Positions 34,521 through 43,003 of a stretch of 64,000 nt of DNA are shown in pieces. Numbering within the stretch: the stretch's first letter is position 1; every line of letters begins with the position of its first letter. The notes beneath the pieces were generated by a model. The model was not told where the DNA came from, ran no database searches, and saw only the letters and a list, made by a program, of their open reading frames with translations. Made by a program: the position numbers and the translations under genes. Where the stretch lies: positions 62,001 to 126,000 of the forward strand of contig DASXHZ010000029.1 in the NCBI GenBank assembly GCA_036488085.1. Reading direction: 5' to 3'. Source of the DNA: DASXHZ01 sp036488085 (GTDB lineage: Bacteria; Acidobacteriota; Thermoanaerobaculia; Gp7-AA8).

Positions 34521-35564
34521 ATGGCCGAGCGGTCGAATACCGCCGGGTTGATCGAGTTTGCGATCAACTTGAAACGAAGTTCACACCAACTGCTCAGTTG
34601 CCTTGACGTGGTTTACGGTGCGTTCCTCTCATATTTTCTCTGGGTCGTTGGTCAGACGATTACTTCCTATTTTGAGCGGCCAACTGCTCCGGCCGGCTTT
34701 AAATTAGTGTGCATGTCGTTGATGTTTCTCTTCATCATCGAGGACTTCAGGGACGTGAAGCTCATCACGTCCATCTGCGGCTATCACCTCTCGTCATTTC
34801 GATTCTTCCTCGACATCGCCATAGTCCTTATACTTTTTACGACTACTCTTTTCCTGTTTGGCAAGAACCCCAATGCGCAACCTAACAGAAACTTTCTGTT
34901 TTCCTTTGCCATCGTTTTCTTTCTGTGCACAGCTTGGGCTCTTCTGCTCACGAAAGACAAACGTGACGTTCCGCCAAACTACAGTGTCGCCGTCGCTGCA
35001 TCTCACTTTGTCGTGGGGTGCACTTGGCTGGTTCTCTGGGCGTTCGTTTCGCAGGCCGGAGTGCTCTGGCGACTCCCGCTCGTGAGTCCGGCCGTGCGCC
35101 TCATCATGATCGCCGTGTTTTCCATCTACTACATCATGGCGTCATGGCTCTTCGGATCGCTACGACGTCGCGGCATACCAGTGGACGACTACGGCGAGAT
35201 GATCGTGCCGAAAGTAGCGCGAAACGTCGTCGCGCTCTTCCGGTCGGCGGCAGGCGTGTTCCGCAGCGGTCTCTCACGCGGAGAGCCTAGATGGAGATGG
35301 TTTCGCGGTCAGCCCCGCTCGACTTCTAATCACTACGTCGTCGTGGCGCAATTTGCTGACGGCACCTCGACGCCGATGCAGCTCACCGACTATGTCAACC
35401 TTCAGGTACGCCGCGGTCACCACTGTGTTTATGTAACTGAAGACGGCGCCGCGCATGAGGGTGACGGAGCTACAATTCGGTTAACGGCCACCCCAGAACA
35501 GGACCAAAAGGCTCAGTTTCTCGTACAAGAGAAGAATCCGCCTTCTGAAAGGCATCGGACATGA
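34521..35564 (+). CDS. orphan polytopic membrane protein
   Basis: 347 residues. About six or seven membrane segments (residues 25-215) are followed by a cytoplasmic tail with a compact beta-rich segment (NHYVVVAQFADGTSTPMQLTD). No known family is recognised. CTGGAGG precedes the ATG. Base composition and codon use are clearly AT-richer than in neighbouring genes (runs such as ctttttacgactactctttt), suggesting recent acquisition. Its stop overlaps the start of a small membrane protein (ATGA), so the two are probably one functional unit. Confidence 0.72.
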   Translation: MAERSNTAGLIEFAINLKRSSHQLLSCLDVVYGAFLSYFLWVVGQTITSYFERPTAPAGFKLVCMSLMFLFIIEDFRDVKLITSICGYHLSSFRFFLDIAIVLILFTTTLFLFGKNPNAQPNRNFLFSFAIVFFLCTAWALLLTKDKRDVPPNYSVAVAASHFVVGCTWLVLWAFVSQAGVLWRLPLVSPAVRLIMIAVFSIYYIMASWLFGSLRRRGIPVDDYGEMIVPKVARNVVALFRSAAGVFRSGLSRGEPRWRWFRGQPRSTSNHYVVVAQFADGTSTPMQLTDYVNLQVRRGHHCVYVTEDGAAHEGDGATIRLTATPEQDQKAQFLVQEKNPPSERHRT

Positions 35565-35740
35565 GTACGTTGTATTATTTTGTTTTCGCTGTTGGCCTTG
35601 TCGGGATCGTCCTTGGTTTCGTCGGCCTTCACCTCAGCCTTCGGCGTTTCGAGGACGATTTCCACGACGAAGTGCGCCATCATGCCGACGGCGGCAATCA
35701 GATGACCCTCCCCCGCCTCCAGATAAAGAACAAGGGCTAG
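35561..35740 (+). CDS. 59-residue small membrane protein
   Basis: Starts at the ATGA overlap with the orphan membrane gene. One N-terminal membrane segment (YYFVFAVGLVGIVLGFVGL) is followed by a charged tail (RRFEDDFHDEVRHHADGG). It has the same AT-rich composition in its first half as its partner. The last four bases overlap the convergent sigma factor gene. Likely a co-translated subunit; function unknown. Confidence 0.6.
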   Translation: MSTLYYFVFAVGLVGIVLGFVGLHLSLRRFEDDFHDEVRHHADGGNQMTLPRLQIKNKG

Positions 35741-36957
35741 CGCATCGCCTGTTTTTCGAACCAGCGCTTGAGCGGGAGCGTCTTCGCCAGCGCGGCGCCG
35801 TGGAGAAAGTGCTCGCGGGCGCGTTCGGTGTCGCCGGCGCGGCGGGAGAGCTCGCCGAGGGTGGAGTAGAGGGGGATGTAGTCGCGGAGGTCGTTCGCCA
35901 GCGGGATCGCGGCGGCGAGGCCGTGCTCCGGACCTTCGACCATCGCGAGCGCCACGGCGCGATTGAGCGCGACGACCGGCGACGGGGCGATCTGCATCAG
36001 GTCGTCGTAGAGGCCGAGAATGTGCGGCCAGTTCGCCGGCTCGTTGAGATGCTCGACGGCGATCGCGGCTTCGATGTGGAAGCGCGTGAGCTCGTCGCCC
36101 GCCGCGGCGAGTCCGAAGTGCTGCAGGCCGCGTGCGATCGCGTCGCCGTCCCACTGCGAGCGGTCCTGCTCGTCGAGCAGCAACATGTCTCCCGCGGCAT
36201 CGACGCGGACGGCGAGACGGGCGCGCTGGAGGTGCATCAGCGCCGCGAGCGCATGAATCTTCGGCAACGATGTCGCCTCATGCGCCGTCAGCTCCTCGGT
36301 GAGTCGGATCGCCTCCTCGACGAGATCGCGGCGCACGAGGTCGTCGCCTGCCGTCGCGGAGTAGCCCTCGTTGAACATCAGATAGACGACGTCCAGGAGA
36401 GAGTCCAACCGCCGCGGCAGTTCGTCGCGCGACGGGAGCTCCAGCTCGATCGTGTTCTCGCGGAGGAAGCGCTTCGCGCGGACGAGCCGCTGCGCGATCG
36501 CCTCGGGCTTCGCGAGCAGCGCCCGCGCGATCTCGTCGACGCCGAAGCCGCAGACGCATTTGAGCGTCAGCGCGAGCCGCGACTCCGGCGGGAGCTGCGG
36601 GTCGCAGCACATGAGCATCATCTGCAGGTCGTCGTCTTCGAGCTCGTGCGAGAAGCGGCCGCCGGTCTCGGCGCGCGCGGTGAAGGCGTCGACGATGGCG
36701 CGCTCTTTCTCGCGAAAGTTGGTGTCACGGCGCAGGCGGTCGATGGCGCGGTTCCGTGCGACGCGAAAGAGCCACGCGGCGGGATCGTCCGGCACGCCGC
36801 CGAACGGCCACTGCGCCAGGGCGGTTGCCATCGCCTCCTGCACGACGTCCTCGGCGAGATCGAGCCGATCGGCGCCGAGGACGCGTGTCAGGGTGGCGGT
36901 GATCCGTGCCGCGTTGCGGCGGAACAGGTGATCGACCAGCGCCGGAACGTCGCTCAC
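35737..36957 (-). CDS. ECF42-type RNA polymerase sigma factor with C-terminal extension
   Basis: 406 residues. Sigma region 2 (about 10-80; DVVQEAMATALAQWP, PAAWLFRVARNRAIDRLRR) and region 4 (about 115-170; LTLKCVCGFGVDEIARALLA) are followed by a 230-residue helical, TPR-like extension (NEGYSATAGDD, PSPVVALNRAVALAMVEGPEHGL). This is the ECF42 architecture, in which the extension is needed for activity and no anti-sigma factor is used. It overlaps the YCII/DGPF partner gene (ATGA), as is usual for the group. Confidence 0.9.
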   Translation of the reverse strand: MSDVPALVDHLFRRNAARITATLTRVLGADRLDLAEDVVQEAMATALAQWPFGGVPDDPAAWLFRVARNRAIDRLRRDTNFREKERAIVDAFTARAETGGRFSHELEDDDLQMMLMCCDPQLPPESRLALTLKCVCGFGVDEIARALLAKPEAIAQRLVRAKRFLRENTIELELPSRDELPRRLDSLLDVVYLMFNEGYSATAGDDLVRRDLVEEAIRLTEELTAHEATSLPKIHALAALMHLQRARLAVRVDAAGDMLLLDEQDRSQWDGDAIARGLQHFGLAAAGDELTRFHIEAAIAVEHLNEPANWPHILGLYDDLMQIAPSPVVALNRAVALAMVEGPEHGLAAAIPLANDLRDYIPLYSTLGELSRRAGDTERAREHFLHGAALAKTLPLKRWFEKQAMR

Positions 36958-37310
36958 GGACGGCGCATGTCCTCCACTTCGCGGATCTCGACGGTGCCGA
37001 AGTCGAAGTGCGGGCAGTCGCGGACGAGATCGATCACCTCGTCGTAGTTGTCGGCCTCGATCGCGAAGTAGCCGCCGAGGATCTCCTTCGTCTCCGTGTA
37101 TGGGCCGTCCATCACCACGATCTTCGAGTCGTCGCGGCGGAGGACGCGGCCCTGATGGTCGCGAAGCTTGTCGCTCGCGACGTACTTGCCTGTCTTGCGG
37201 AGCTTCTCGCTCCAGGCGCCGTAACGCGCGATGAGGTTCTGGATCTGTTCGGGGCTGAGGTTGTCGAGGCCGTGTCCGTCGCCGCGGAGGAGTAAGAGGT
37301 ATTTCGCCAT
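36954..37310 (-). CDS. YCII-related DGPF-domain protein
   Basis: 118 residues of the YCII-related ferredoxin-like fold with the hallmark MDGPYTETKEILGGYFAIEA. Such proteins are regularly encoded next to ECF42 sigma factors and are likely targets or partners, but their biochemical role is not established. It is translated first and its stop overlaps the sigma factor start. Confidence 0.9.
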   Translation of the reverse strand: MAKYLLLLRGDGHGLDNLSPEQIQNLIARYGAWSEKLRKTGKYVASDKLRDHQGRVLRRDDSKIVVMDGPYTETKEILGGYFAIEADNYDEVIDLVRDCPHFDFGTVEIREVEDMRRP

Positions 37311-37370
37311 GGTGTTTCTCCTTTCGTCAGTTTAGAGACGAACGAGAGATGGCGGAATCGACACGAGTCT

Positions 37371-37401
37371 GTGCAGCGCCGCCGAGTCGGCGGCGCTACA
37401 C
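37371..37401. repeat. palindromic element A, copy 3 (short form)
   Basis: A 31-bp palindrome with 15-base arms (GTGNAGCGCCGCCGA and its complement) around one central base. It overlaps the 3' end of the pfkB-like gene, whose TAG stop codon (37396-37398) lies inside the element. Confidence 0.85.
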
Positions 37402-38313
37402 CTCGACATCTTCGAAATGCGTCAGGGCGCGGAAAGCCTGGTAGCGCTCGTGGATGTCGTTGAGGGTGATCTCGCGGAGGCGGTCGAGGGAGAACTTCTC
37501 GACGGTGAACGACGCGAGGACGCTGCCGAAGACGATGGCGCGGCGCATCTCGCGCTCGTGGACGTGCTCGCGCGAGGCGAGGTAGCCGAGAAAGCCGCCC
37601 GCGAAGGTGTCGCCGGCGCCGGTCGGATCGAAGACAGTCTCGAGCGGGTACGCGGGGGCGGCGAAGATGGCGTCGCGCGTCACCATCAGCACGCCGTACT
37701 CGCCGCGCTTGATGACGAGCGTTTGCGGCCCGAGCGTGAGGATCTGCCGCGCTCCCTTCACGAGGTTCGCCTCTTCCGTGTACTGCCGCACCTCGGCCTC
37801 GTTGATGATGACGAGATCGACCTCGCGGAGAATCCGCGTGAGCGAGCCCTTCGCCGTCGCGATCCAGAGGTTCATCGTATCGAGGGCCACGACGCGCGGC
37901 CGCTTGCACTGGTGCAGAACGTCGTGCTGCAGGTCCGGCTGGATGTTCGCGAGGAAGAGGACGTCGGCGTTGCGCTGGCGCTCGCTGAGCTCCGGCCGGA
38001 AGTTCGCGAAAACGTTGAGCTGCGTCTCGCGCGTCTTCGCGACGTTGAGGTCGAATCCGTACTCGCCGCTCCAGAAGAAGGTCTTCTCCCCTGCGACGCG
38101 ATGCAGCCCCTCGGTATTGATATTGCGGCCGCTGAAGATCGCCGCGTCGTTCTCGCTGAAGTCGTCGCCGACGACCGCCACGAGATCGACTTCCGTGAAG
38201 AACGACGCCGCGACGGAGAAGTAGGTGGCGGAGCCGCCGAGGCATCGCTCGACCTTTCCGAAGGGAGTCTGGAGTGCGTCGAATGCGACGCTGCCGACGA
38301 CGGTGATGGGCAT
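37396..38313 (-). CDS. PfkB family sugar/nucleoside kinase
   Basis: 305 residues. GGSATYFSVAAS near residue 26 and the C-terminal signature DPTGAGDTFAGGFLGYL (catalytic Asp in GAGD) mark the ribokinase/PfkB family. The substrate is not certain. The gene directly follows methylthioadenosine phosphorylase, so a role in salvage of the released sugar or nucleoside is plausible. The reading frame ends within palindromic element A, which supplies the stop codon. Confidence 0.88.
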   Translation of the reverse strand: MPITVVGSVAFDALQTPFGKVERCLGGSATYFSVAASFFTEVDLVAVVGDDFSENDAAIFSGRNINTEGLHRVAGEKTFFWSGEYGFDLNVAKTRETQLNVFANFRPELSERQRNADVLFLANIQPDLQHDVLHQCKRPRVVALDTMNLWIATAKGSLTRILREVDLVIINEAEVRQYTEEANLVKGARQILTLGPQTLVIKRGEYGVLMVTRDAIFAAPAYPLETVFDPTGAGDTFAGGFLGYLASREHVHEREMRRAIVFGSVLASFTVEKFSLDRLREITLNDIHERYQAFRALTHFEDVEV

Positions 38314-38322
38314 TGCTGTCCT

Positions 38323-39186
38323 TTAGAAAATGTATTTGCCGATGATGGGAGCGAGGTCCTGCACCGCCTTCGGCGAGATGCGCGTCCGGTCTGTGATGAT
38401 GGCGTACTGCAGCGCACTGCCGCAGCCGCAGTCGCGCTTCCGCTTGGCGGCACGCGGGACGGTGGCACGGATGATCTTCTGCGCCATCTCGGCGTTGGCG
38501 CGGAGGTAGCCGAGGATCTGCTCGACGCTGACGTCGCCGGACTCGTGCCAGCAGTCGTAGTCGGTGACGAGCGCCATGGTGACGTAGCAGAGCTCCGCCT
38601 CGCGCGCGAGCTTCGCCTCGGTCAGGTTGGTCATGCCGATGACGTCGACGTTCCAGGAGCGATACAGGTTCGACTCGGCGCGGGTCGAGAACTGCGGCCC
38701 TTCCATGCAGATGTACGTGCCGCCTTCGTGGATCTTCGCCCCCTGCTCCCGGCCTGTTTCCGCCATGAGCATCGCGGCGCCGGCACAGATCGGATCGGCG
38801 AACGCCACGTGCGCCACGATCCCGTTGCCGAAGAAGGTGTCGGGCCGATGGCGCGTGCGGTCGATGAACTGATGCGGGAAGACGATGTCGGTCGGCGCGT
38901 AGGCTTCTTTCATCGAGCCGACCGCGCTCGCGGAGAGGATCGTGTGCACGCCGAGGGTCTTGAAGCCGTAGATGTTCGCGCGGTAATTGACCTCGGTCGG
39001 CGTGTAGCGATGGCCACGGCCGTGTCTCGCAAGGAACGCGACCTTCACCCCGTCGATGTCGCCGAGAACGTAGGCGTCCGAGGGATCGCCGAACGGCGTC
39101 GGGATCACGAGCTCCTTCATGACGTTCAGACCGTCCATGTCGTAGAGGCCGGAGCCGCCGATGATGCCGATGGGGATTTCTGTCAT
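38323..39186 (-). CDS. mtnP: S-methyl-5'-thioadenosine phosphorylase
   Basis: 287 residues of the nucleoside phosphorylase family. It splits methylthioadenosine into adenine and methylthioribose 1-phosphate. The motifs GIIGGSGLYDM, phosphate-binding LARHGRGHRYTP, YICMEGPQFSTRAES and MTNLTEAKLAREAELCY are diagnostic. The CGCG segment near residue 265 is a feature of some bacterial members. It overlaps the upstream oxidoreductase gene by four bases and precedes the pfkB-like gene. Confidence 0.92.
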   Translation of the reverse strand: MTEIPIGIIGGSGLYDMDGLNVMKELVIPTPFGDPSDAYVLGDIDGVKVAFLARHGRGHRYTPTEVNYRANIYGFKTLGVHTILSASAVGSMKEAYAPTDIVFPHQFIDRTRHRPDTFFGNGIVAHVAFADPICAGAAMLMAETGREQGAKIHEGGTYICMEGPQFSTRAESNLYRSWNVDVIGMTNLTEAKLAREAELCYVTMALVTDYDCWHESGDVSVEQILGYLRANAEMAQKIIRATVPRAAKRKRDCGCGSALQYAIITDRTRISPKAVQDLAPIIGKYIF

Positions 39187-40115
39187 CGCTTGAACTTCCT
39201 CATCGATTCGTCGATCGCGGCGGCGACACGGATGGCGAGATCGACGGCGGCGAGGCCGTCTTCACCGGCGACGATGGGGCGGAAGCGGTCGCGGACGCAG
39301 CCTAGGAACGCTTCGAGCTCGGCGCGGAGCGGCTCCTTCTTCTCGACCGTGATCTCGAGCGGGCGAATGCTGCGCTCCACGAGCTTGTAGCCCTTCACTT
39401 CCTGCTCTTTCGTGTCGACCGAGATGTAGGAGTCGCTGCCGAAGAAGCGGACCTTGCGCACGCGATCCTGCGAGACGCGGCTCGCTGTGAGGTTCGCGAC
39501 CGCGCCGTTCGCGAGCTCGAGGCGGACGTTCGTGATGTCGACTTTGTCGGTCAGCACCGGAACGCCGACGGCGCGGATGTCCGACACCTCCTGCCTCAGG
39601 AGCGACAGGACGAGGTTGATGTCGTGAATCATGAGGTCGAGCAGGACGTCGACGTCGAGCGAGCGGGAGACGAAGACGCCGAGACGCTCGGCCTCGAAGT
39701 AGCGAACCTGTCCGAGGTGATCGGCAACTGCCGTGATCGCCGGGTTGTAGCGCTCGACGTGGCCGACCTGGAGCACGCGGTCATGCTTCTTCGCGGCATC
39801 GATCAGCTTCTGCGCGTCGGCGACGGTCGCCGCGATCGGCTTCTCGACCAGGACGTCGACGCCCGCTTCGAGCAACTCACCCGCAACCGCGAGGTGCGAG
39901 GTCGTCGTCGTGGCGACGACGGCGGCATCGATCTCTTTCTTCAGCGCCGCGACGGAGTCGAAGCGGCGGATGTTCAGCGTCGACGTCACCTCGTTCGCCG
40001 CGTCATCGCGCGGATCGACGAAGCCGACGACCGTCGCCTCCGGCATCTCGGTGAGGATCCGCGCGTGCACGCGGCCGAGGGAGCCGGTGCCGATGATGCC
40101 GACTCGTGTCGTCAA
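39183..40115 (-). CDS. Gfo/Idh/MocA family oxidoreductase, possibly GnnA-like
   Basis: 310 residues. An N-terminal Rossmann fold (GIIGTGSLGRVHA) and the EKPIA motif (VLVEKPIAATV) define the family; the catalytic-region His is in MIHDINLVL. It begins at a TTG whose last bases overlap the lpxA stop. In several lineages a Gfo/Idh/MocA enzyme next to lpxA is GnnA, which oxidises UDP-GlcNAc at C3 so that GnnB can aminate it for amide-linked lipid A. No GnnB-type aminotransferase is in the window, so the assignment is an inference from position. Confidence 0.85.
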   Translation of the reverse strand: MTTRVGIIGTGSLGRVHARILTEMPEATVVGFVDPRDDAANEVTSTLNIRRFDSVAALKKEIDAAVVATTTTSHLAVAGELLEAGVDVLVEKPIAATVADAQKLIDAAKKHDRVLQVGHVERYNPAITAVADHLGQVRYFEAERLGVFVSRSLDVDVLLDLMIHDINLVLSLLRQEVSDIRAVGVPVLTDKVDITNVRLELANGAVANLTASRVSQDRVRKVRFFGSDSYISVDTKEQEVKGYKLVERSIRPLEITVEKKEPLRAELEAFLGCVRDRFRPIVAGEDGLAAVDLAIRVAAAIDESMRKFKR

Positions 40116-40891
40116 CGGATCACGCCTCTCTTCGAGCTGCGCACGAACTCCACCAGGTATCGCGCCTCGGGATAGAGGCCGAGATCGTTCTCGATCTGGA
40201 GCAGCGCATCCTCCGTCTTCAGCTTCGACCGGATGAGGAGCTTGTATGCGCGCTGCAGCGCCTCGATCGTCTCCTTCGGGAAGCCTTTCCGCTCGAGGCC
40301 GATCGTGTTGATGCCGTAGCTGCCGTTGTCGCGCGCGGCGACCGTCTTCGCGTACGGGAGGACGTCCTGCGTGCACATCGTGCCGCCGCCAATGAACGCA
40401 TGCTCGCCGACGCGGCAGAACTGATGGACCGCGGAGAAGGCGCCGACCTGCGCGTAGTCGCCGACTTCGACGTGTCCCGCAAGTGTGGCGCAGTTGGCGA
40501 AGATCGTGTTGTTGCCGACGTGGCAGTCGTGCGCCACGTGCGCGTACGCCATGAAGAAGTTGCTGTTGCCGATCGTCGTGAGGCCGCCGCCGCCGGCCGT
40601 GCCGCGGTTCAGCGTCACGAATTCGCGGAAGACGTTGTCGTTGCCGATCACGAGCTCGGTGCGCTCTTCGTGGTACTTGAGGTCCTGCGGCGGACCCCCG
40701 ATCGACGCGTGGCCGTAGAAGTGATTGCGCTCACCGATCGTGGCCGGACCTTCGATCCGTGTGTACGGGCCCACGGTGGTACCGCTGCCGATCGTGACGC
40801 TCGGACCGACCAGTGCGAACGCGCCGACGGTGACGTCATCGGCGAGCAGGGCATCAGGCGAAACGGATGCAAGAGGATCGATCCGCGTCAT
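40112..40891 (-). CDS. lpxA: acyl-ACP--UDP-N-acetylglucosamine O-acyltransferase
   Basis: 259 residues with the hexapeptide left-handed beta-helix repeats (VGPYTRIEGPATIGERN, VGNNTIFANCATLAGHVEVGDY) and the catalytic His in AYAHVAHDCHVGN. LpxA adds the first acyl chain of lipid A. The ATG at 40891 overlaps the fabZ stop (ATGA). A 38-residue upstream extension is open but lies within fabZ. Confidence 0.95.
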   Translation of the reverse strand: MTRIDPLASVSPDALLADDVTVGAFALVGPSVTIGSGTTVGPYTRIEGPATIGERNHFYGHASIGGPPQDLKYHEERTELVIGNDNVFREFVTLNRGTAGGGGLTTIGNSNFFMAYAHVAHDCHVGNNTIFANCATLAGHVEVGDYAQVGAFSAVHQFCRVGEHAFIGGGTMCTQDVLPYAKTVAARDNGSYGINTIGLERKGFPKETIEALQRAYKLLIRSKLKTEDALLQIENDLGLYPEARYLVEFVRSSKRGVIR

Positions 40892-41325
40892 GCCGGCCGC
40901 TCCGTCATCACGCTGAGCATCTCGGCCTCGGCCACGATCGCGCCGTCGACTTTCGCCTCGCCGCGCATGCGCACGGTGCTCGCGCGCTTCTGCAGGACGG
41001 TGCACTCCATGATGAGTTGATCGCCGGGGATGACCGGCTTGCGGAAGCGCGCCTTGTCGACACCGCCGAAGAGGAAGAGCTTCTTGTCGCGGTCTTCAAT
41101 GTCCTTCAGAAAGAGCACTGCACAACACTGCGCCATCGCCTCGACGATGAGGACGCCGGGCATGACCGGATTGCCGGGGAAGTGGCCCTGGAAAAACTGC
41201 TCGTTCGCCGACACGTTCTTGAGGCCGACGATGCGTTTGCCGTCCTCGTATTCGAGGATGCGGTCGACCAGCAGCATCGGATAGCGATGCGGCAGGAGCT
41301 TCATGATCTCGAGGATGTTCAACAT
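40888..41325 (-). CDS. fabZ: 3-hydroxyacyl-ACP dehydratase FabZ
   Basis: 145 residues. The hot-dog fold dehydratase signature is complete: LPHRYPMLLVDRI, then GHFPGNPVMPGVLIVEAMAQ with catalytic His and Glu. It competes with LpxA and LpxD for hydroxyacyl-ACP. Placement between lpxD and lpxA is the classical order. The ATG at 41325 is preferred; a GTG two codons upstream overlaps the lpxD stop. Confidence 0.95.
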   Translation of the reverse strand: MLNILEIMKLLPHRYPMLLVDRILEYEDGKRIVGLKNVSANEQFFQGHFPGNPVMPGVLIVEAMAQCCAVLFLKDIEDRDKKLFLFGGVDKARFRKPVIPGDQLIMECTVLQKRASTVRMRGEAKVDGAIVAEAEMLSVMTERPA

Positions 41326-41327
41326 AG

Positions 41328-42308
41328 TCACTTTCTCTTGGTGAGCCGCCGCAACGCGCCTTCGCGCCGCGCGAACTCGCGGAACGGTACCGCCGGAATG
41401 CCCATCACCTTCGCGCCATCGGGAACGTCTTCGAGGACGGCGCTCTTCGCGGCGACCTGGACGTGGTTGCCGATCTTGAGGTGTCCCGCGAAACCCGACT
41501 GCCCGGCGACCATCACGTAGTTGCCGATCTCGGTCGAGCCGGCGATGCCGACCTGGGAGACGAGGAAGCAGTGCTTCCCGATCTTCACGTTGTGGCCGAC
41601 CTGCACGAGGTTGTCGATCTTCGTCCCCTCGCCAATCACCGTCTCGCCGAGGGCGGCGCGGTCGATCGTGGAGCCGGCGCCGATTTCGACATCGTCTTCG
41701 ATGCGGACGATCCCGACCTGCGGAATCTTGTGATGGCGTCCGCCCGAAGTGGCGAACCCGTAGCCGTCACTGCCGATCACCACGCCGCTGTGCAGGATGC
41801 AGCGCTTGCCGACGCGGCACGCGTGGTAGACGGAAACGTGCGGATAGAGGATCGAACCGTCACCGATGGTGGCGCCGTCTTCGATCGCCACGTGGGAGTA
41901 GATGGTGACGTCGTCGCCGACCACGACGTCGTTCCCGATCGACGTGAAAGCGCCGACTCGGACGTTCGAGCCGAGCTTCGCCGAGGGAGCGACCGAGGCC
42001 ATCGCGGAAACGCCGACGGGCGGTTTCGGCCGGTTGTCGAACCACTTCGCAAGCGTCTGAGCCATCGCGAGGTAGGGGTCTTTCACCCGGATCCATCGCA
42101 CGTCGTCGCCGGGAAGATCGTTCGAGACGAGGATCGCCGCCGCGCGGGTCGAGCCGACCTGCGGCGCGTACTTGGGATTGTGCAGGAAACTGATCTGCCT
42201 TTCGGTGGCGTCGGCGAGCGCAGCTACGCCTTCGACGCGCTGCTCGCGCGGGCCATGAAACGTGCCGCCGACGAAGTCGGCGATCTCACCGAGAGTCACC
42301 TCCGACAC
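41328..42308 (-). CDS. lpxD: UDP-3-O-(3-hydroxyacyl)glucosamine N-acyltransferase
   Basis: 326 residues from the GTG at 42308. The N-terminal uridine-binding domain (residues 1-100) is followed by a hexapeptide beta-helix with the catalytic His block QVGHNVKIGKHC and GSDGYGFA. LpxD adds the N-linked acyl chain of lipid A. TAGAAT ends 8 bp before the start, just past the skp terminator, so lpxD may have its own short-leader promoter although it follows bamA-skp on the same strand. Confidence 0.93.
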   Translation of the reverse strand: MSEVTLGEIADFVGGTFHGPREQRVEGVAALADATERQISFLHNPKYAPQVGSTRAAAILVSNDLPGDDVRWIRVKDPYLAMAQTLAKWFDNRPKPPVGVSAMASVAPSAKLGSNVRVGAFTSIGNDVVVGDDVTIYSHVAIEDGATIGDGSILYPHVSVYHACRVGKRCILHSGVVIGSDGYGFATSGGRHHKIPQVGIVRIEDDVEIGAGSTIDRAALGETVIGEGTKIDNLVQVGHNVKIGKHCFLVSQVGIAGSTEIGNYVMVAGQSGFAGHLKIGNHVQVAAKSAVLEDVPDGAKVMGIPAVPFREFARREGALRRLTKRK

Positions 42309-42316
42309 GGGCGCGC

Positions 42317-42322
42317 ATTCTA
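42317..42322 (-). promoter_or_regulatory. TAGAAT -10-like hexamer before lpxD
   Basis: TAGAAT (minus strand) ends 8 bp before the lpxD GTG and lies 11 bp beyond the T-tract of the skp terminator. Confidence 0.4.
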
Positions 42323-42333
42323 GGCCAAAACGC

Positions 42334-42360
42334 AAAAAAGCCGCGGTTTCCCGCGGCCTT
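42334..42360 (-). terminator. intrinsic terminator after skp
   Basis: On the minus strand a 7-bp GC stem GCCGCGG/CCGCGGC with loop GAAA is followed by six T. It sits 21 bp past the skp stop, between skp and lpxD. Confidence 0.85.
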
Positions 42361-42381
42361 TCACAGGTGCGATGTCCCTTG

Positions 42382-42912
42382 TTACTTGGCGGGAGCCGGC
42401 GACTGCGCCGCATCGAACCGCTTGATCACCGGCTCGGTGATGTCGATCGCGTCGGAGGCGTAGACGAGGCCGGACTCGAACTTGTTGAAGATCGCCGCGA
42501 GCCCCATCTCCTTACCGATGGCGTCGATGACCGGCTTGATCTTCAGTTCGAGGGCGGCGAGCTCCTTGTCGCGGGCCTCACCGACCTCCCGGTCGGCGTC
42601 CTGCGCGTAGCGCTGCATCGAGATGCGCTTGTCCGAGAGCTGTTTCTGCAAGTCCGTCAGCTTGTCTTCGGAGAGCGAGAGTTTCTTGGTGTTGATGTCG
42701 TTCTCGAGCGCCTTCGCCTCTTCGTCCATCTTCTGGGCGCGGGCGACCCGCTCGTCCTGCATCTTCTTCAGGCGCTCGTACGCGGCCTTGCCCAACGTCG
42801 AGCTCTGGAGCACACGCTGTACGTCGATGACCGCGATCCGCTGCGGCGCGCCTTGCGCGAAGGCGGGGACCGACAGCGCCGCCACCGCGACTGCAACTAG
42901 GAACTTCTTCAT
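42382..42912 (-). CDS. skp: OmpH/Skp-like periplasmic chaperone
   Basis: 176 residues. Signal peptide MKKFLVAVAVAALSVPAFA, then a long charged coiled coil (residues 45-130) framed by the beta-strands RIAVIDVQRVLQSS and GLVYASDAIDITEPVIKRF that build the Skp trimer body. It escorts outer-membrane proteins to the BAM complex. It follows bamA on the same strand, the common arrangement. Confidence 0.9.
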   Translation of the reverse strand: MKKFLVAVAVAALSVPAFAQGAPQRIAVIDVQRVLQSSTLGKAAYERLKKMQDERVARAQKMDEEAKALENDINTKKLSLSEDKLTDLQKQLSDKRISMQRYAQDADREVGEARDKELAALELKIKPVIDAIGKEMGLAAIFNKFESGLVYASDAIDITEPVIKRFDAAQSPAPAK

Positions 42913-43003
42913 GGGGGATCTCCTTCTTGCTGATTCACGCCGTGGACGGCGCCGATTATTCGCTGGCTTTGGACCGGTTGCGGAAAACTAAATAGAACGC
43001 TTC

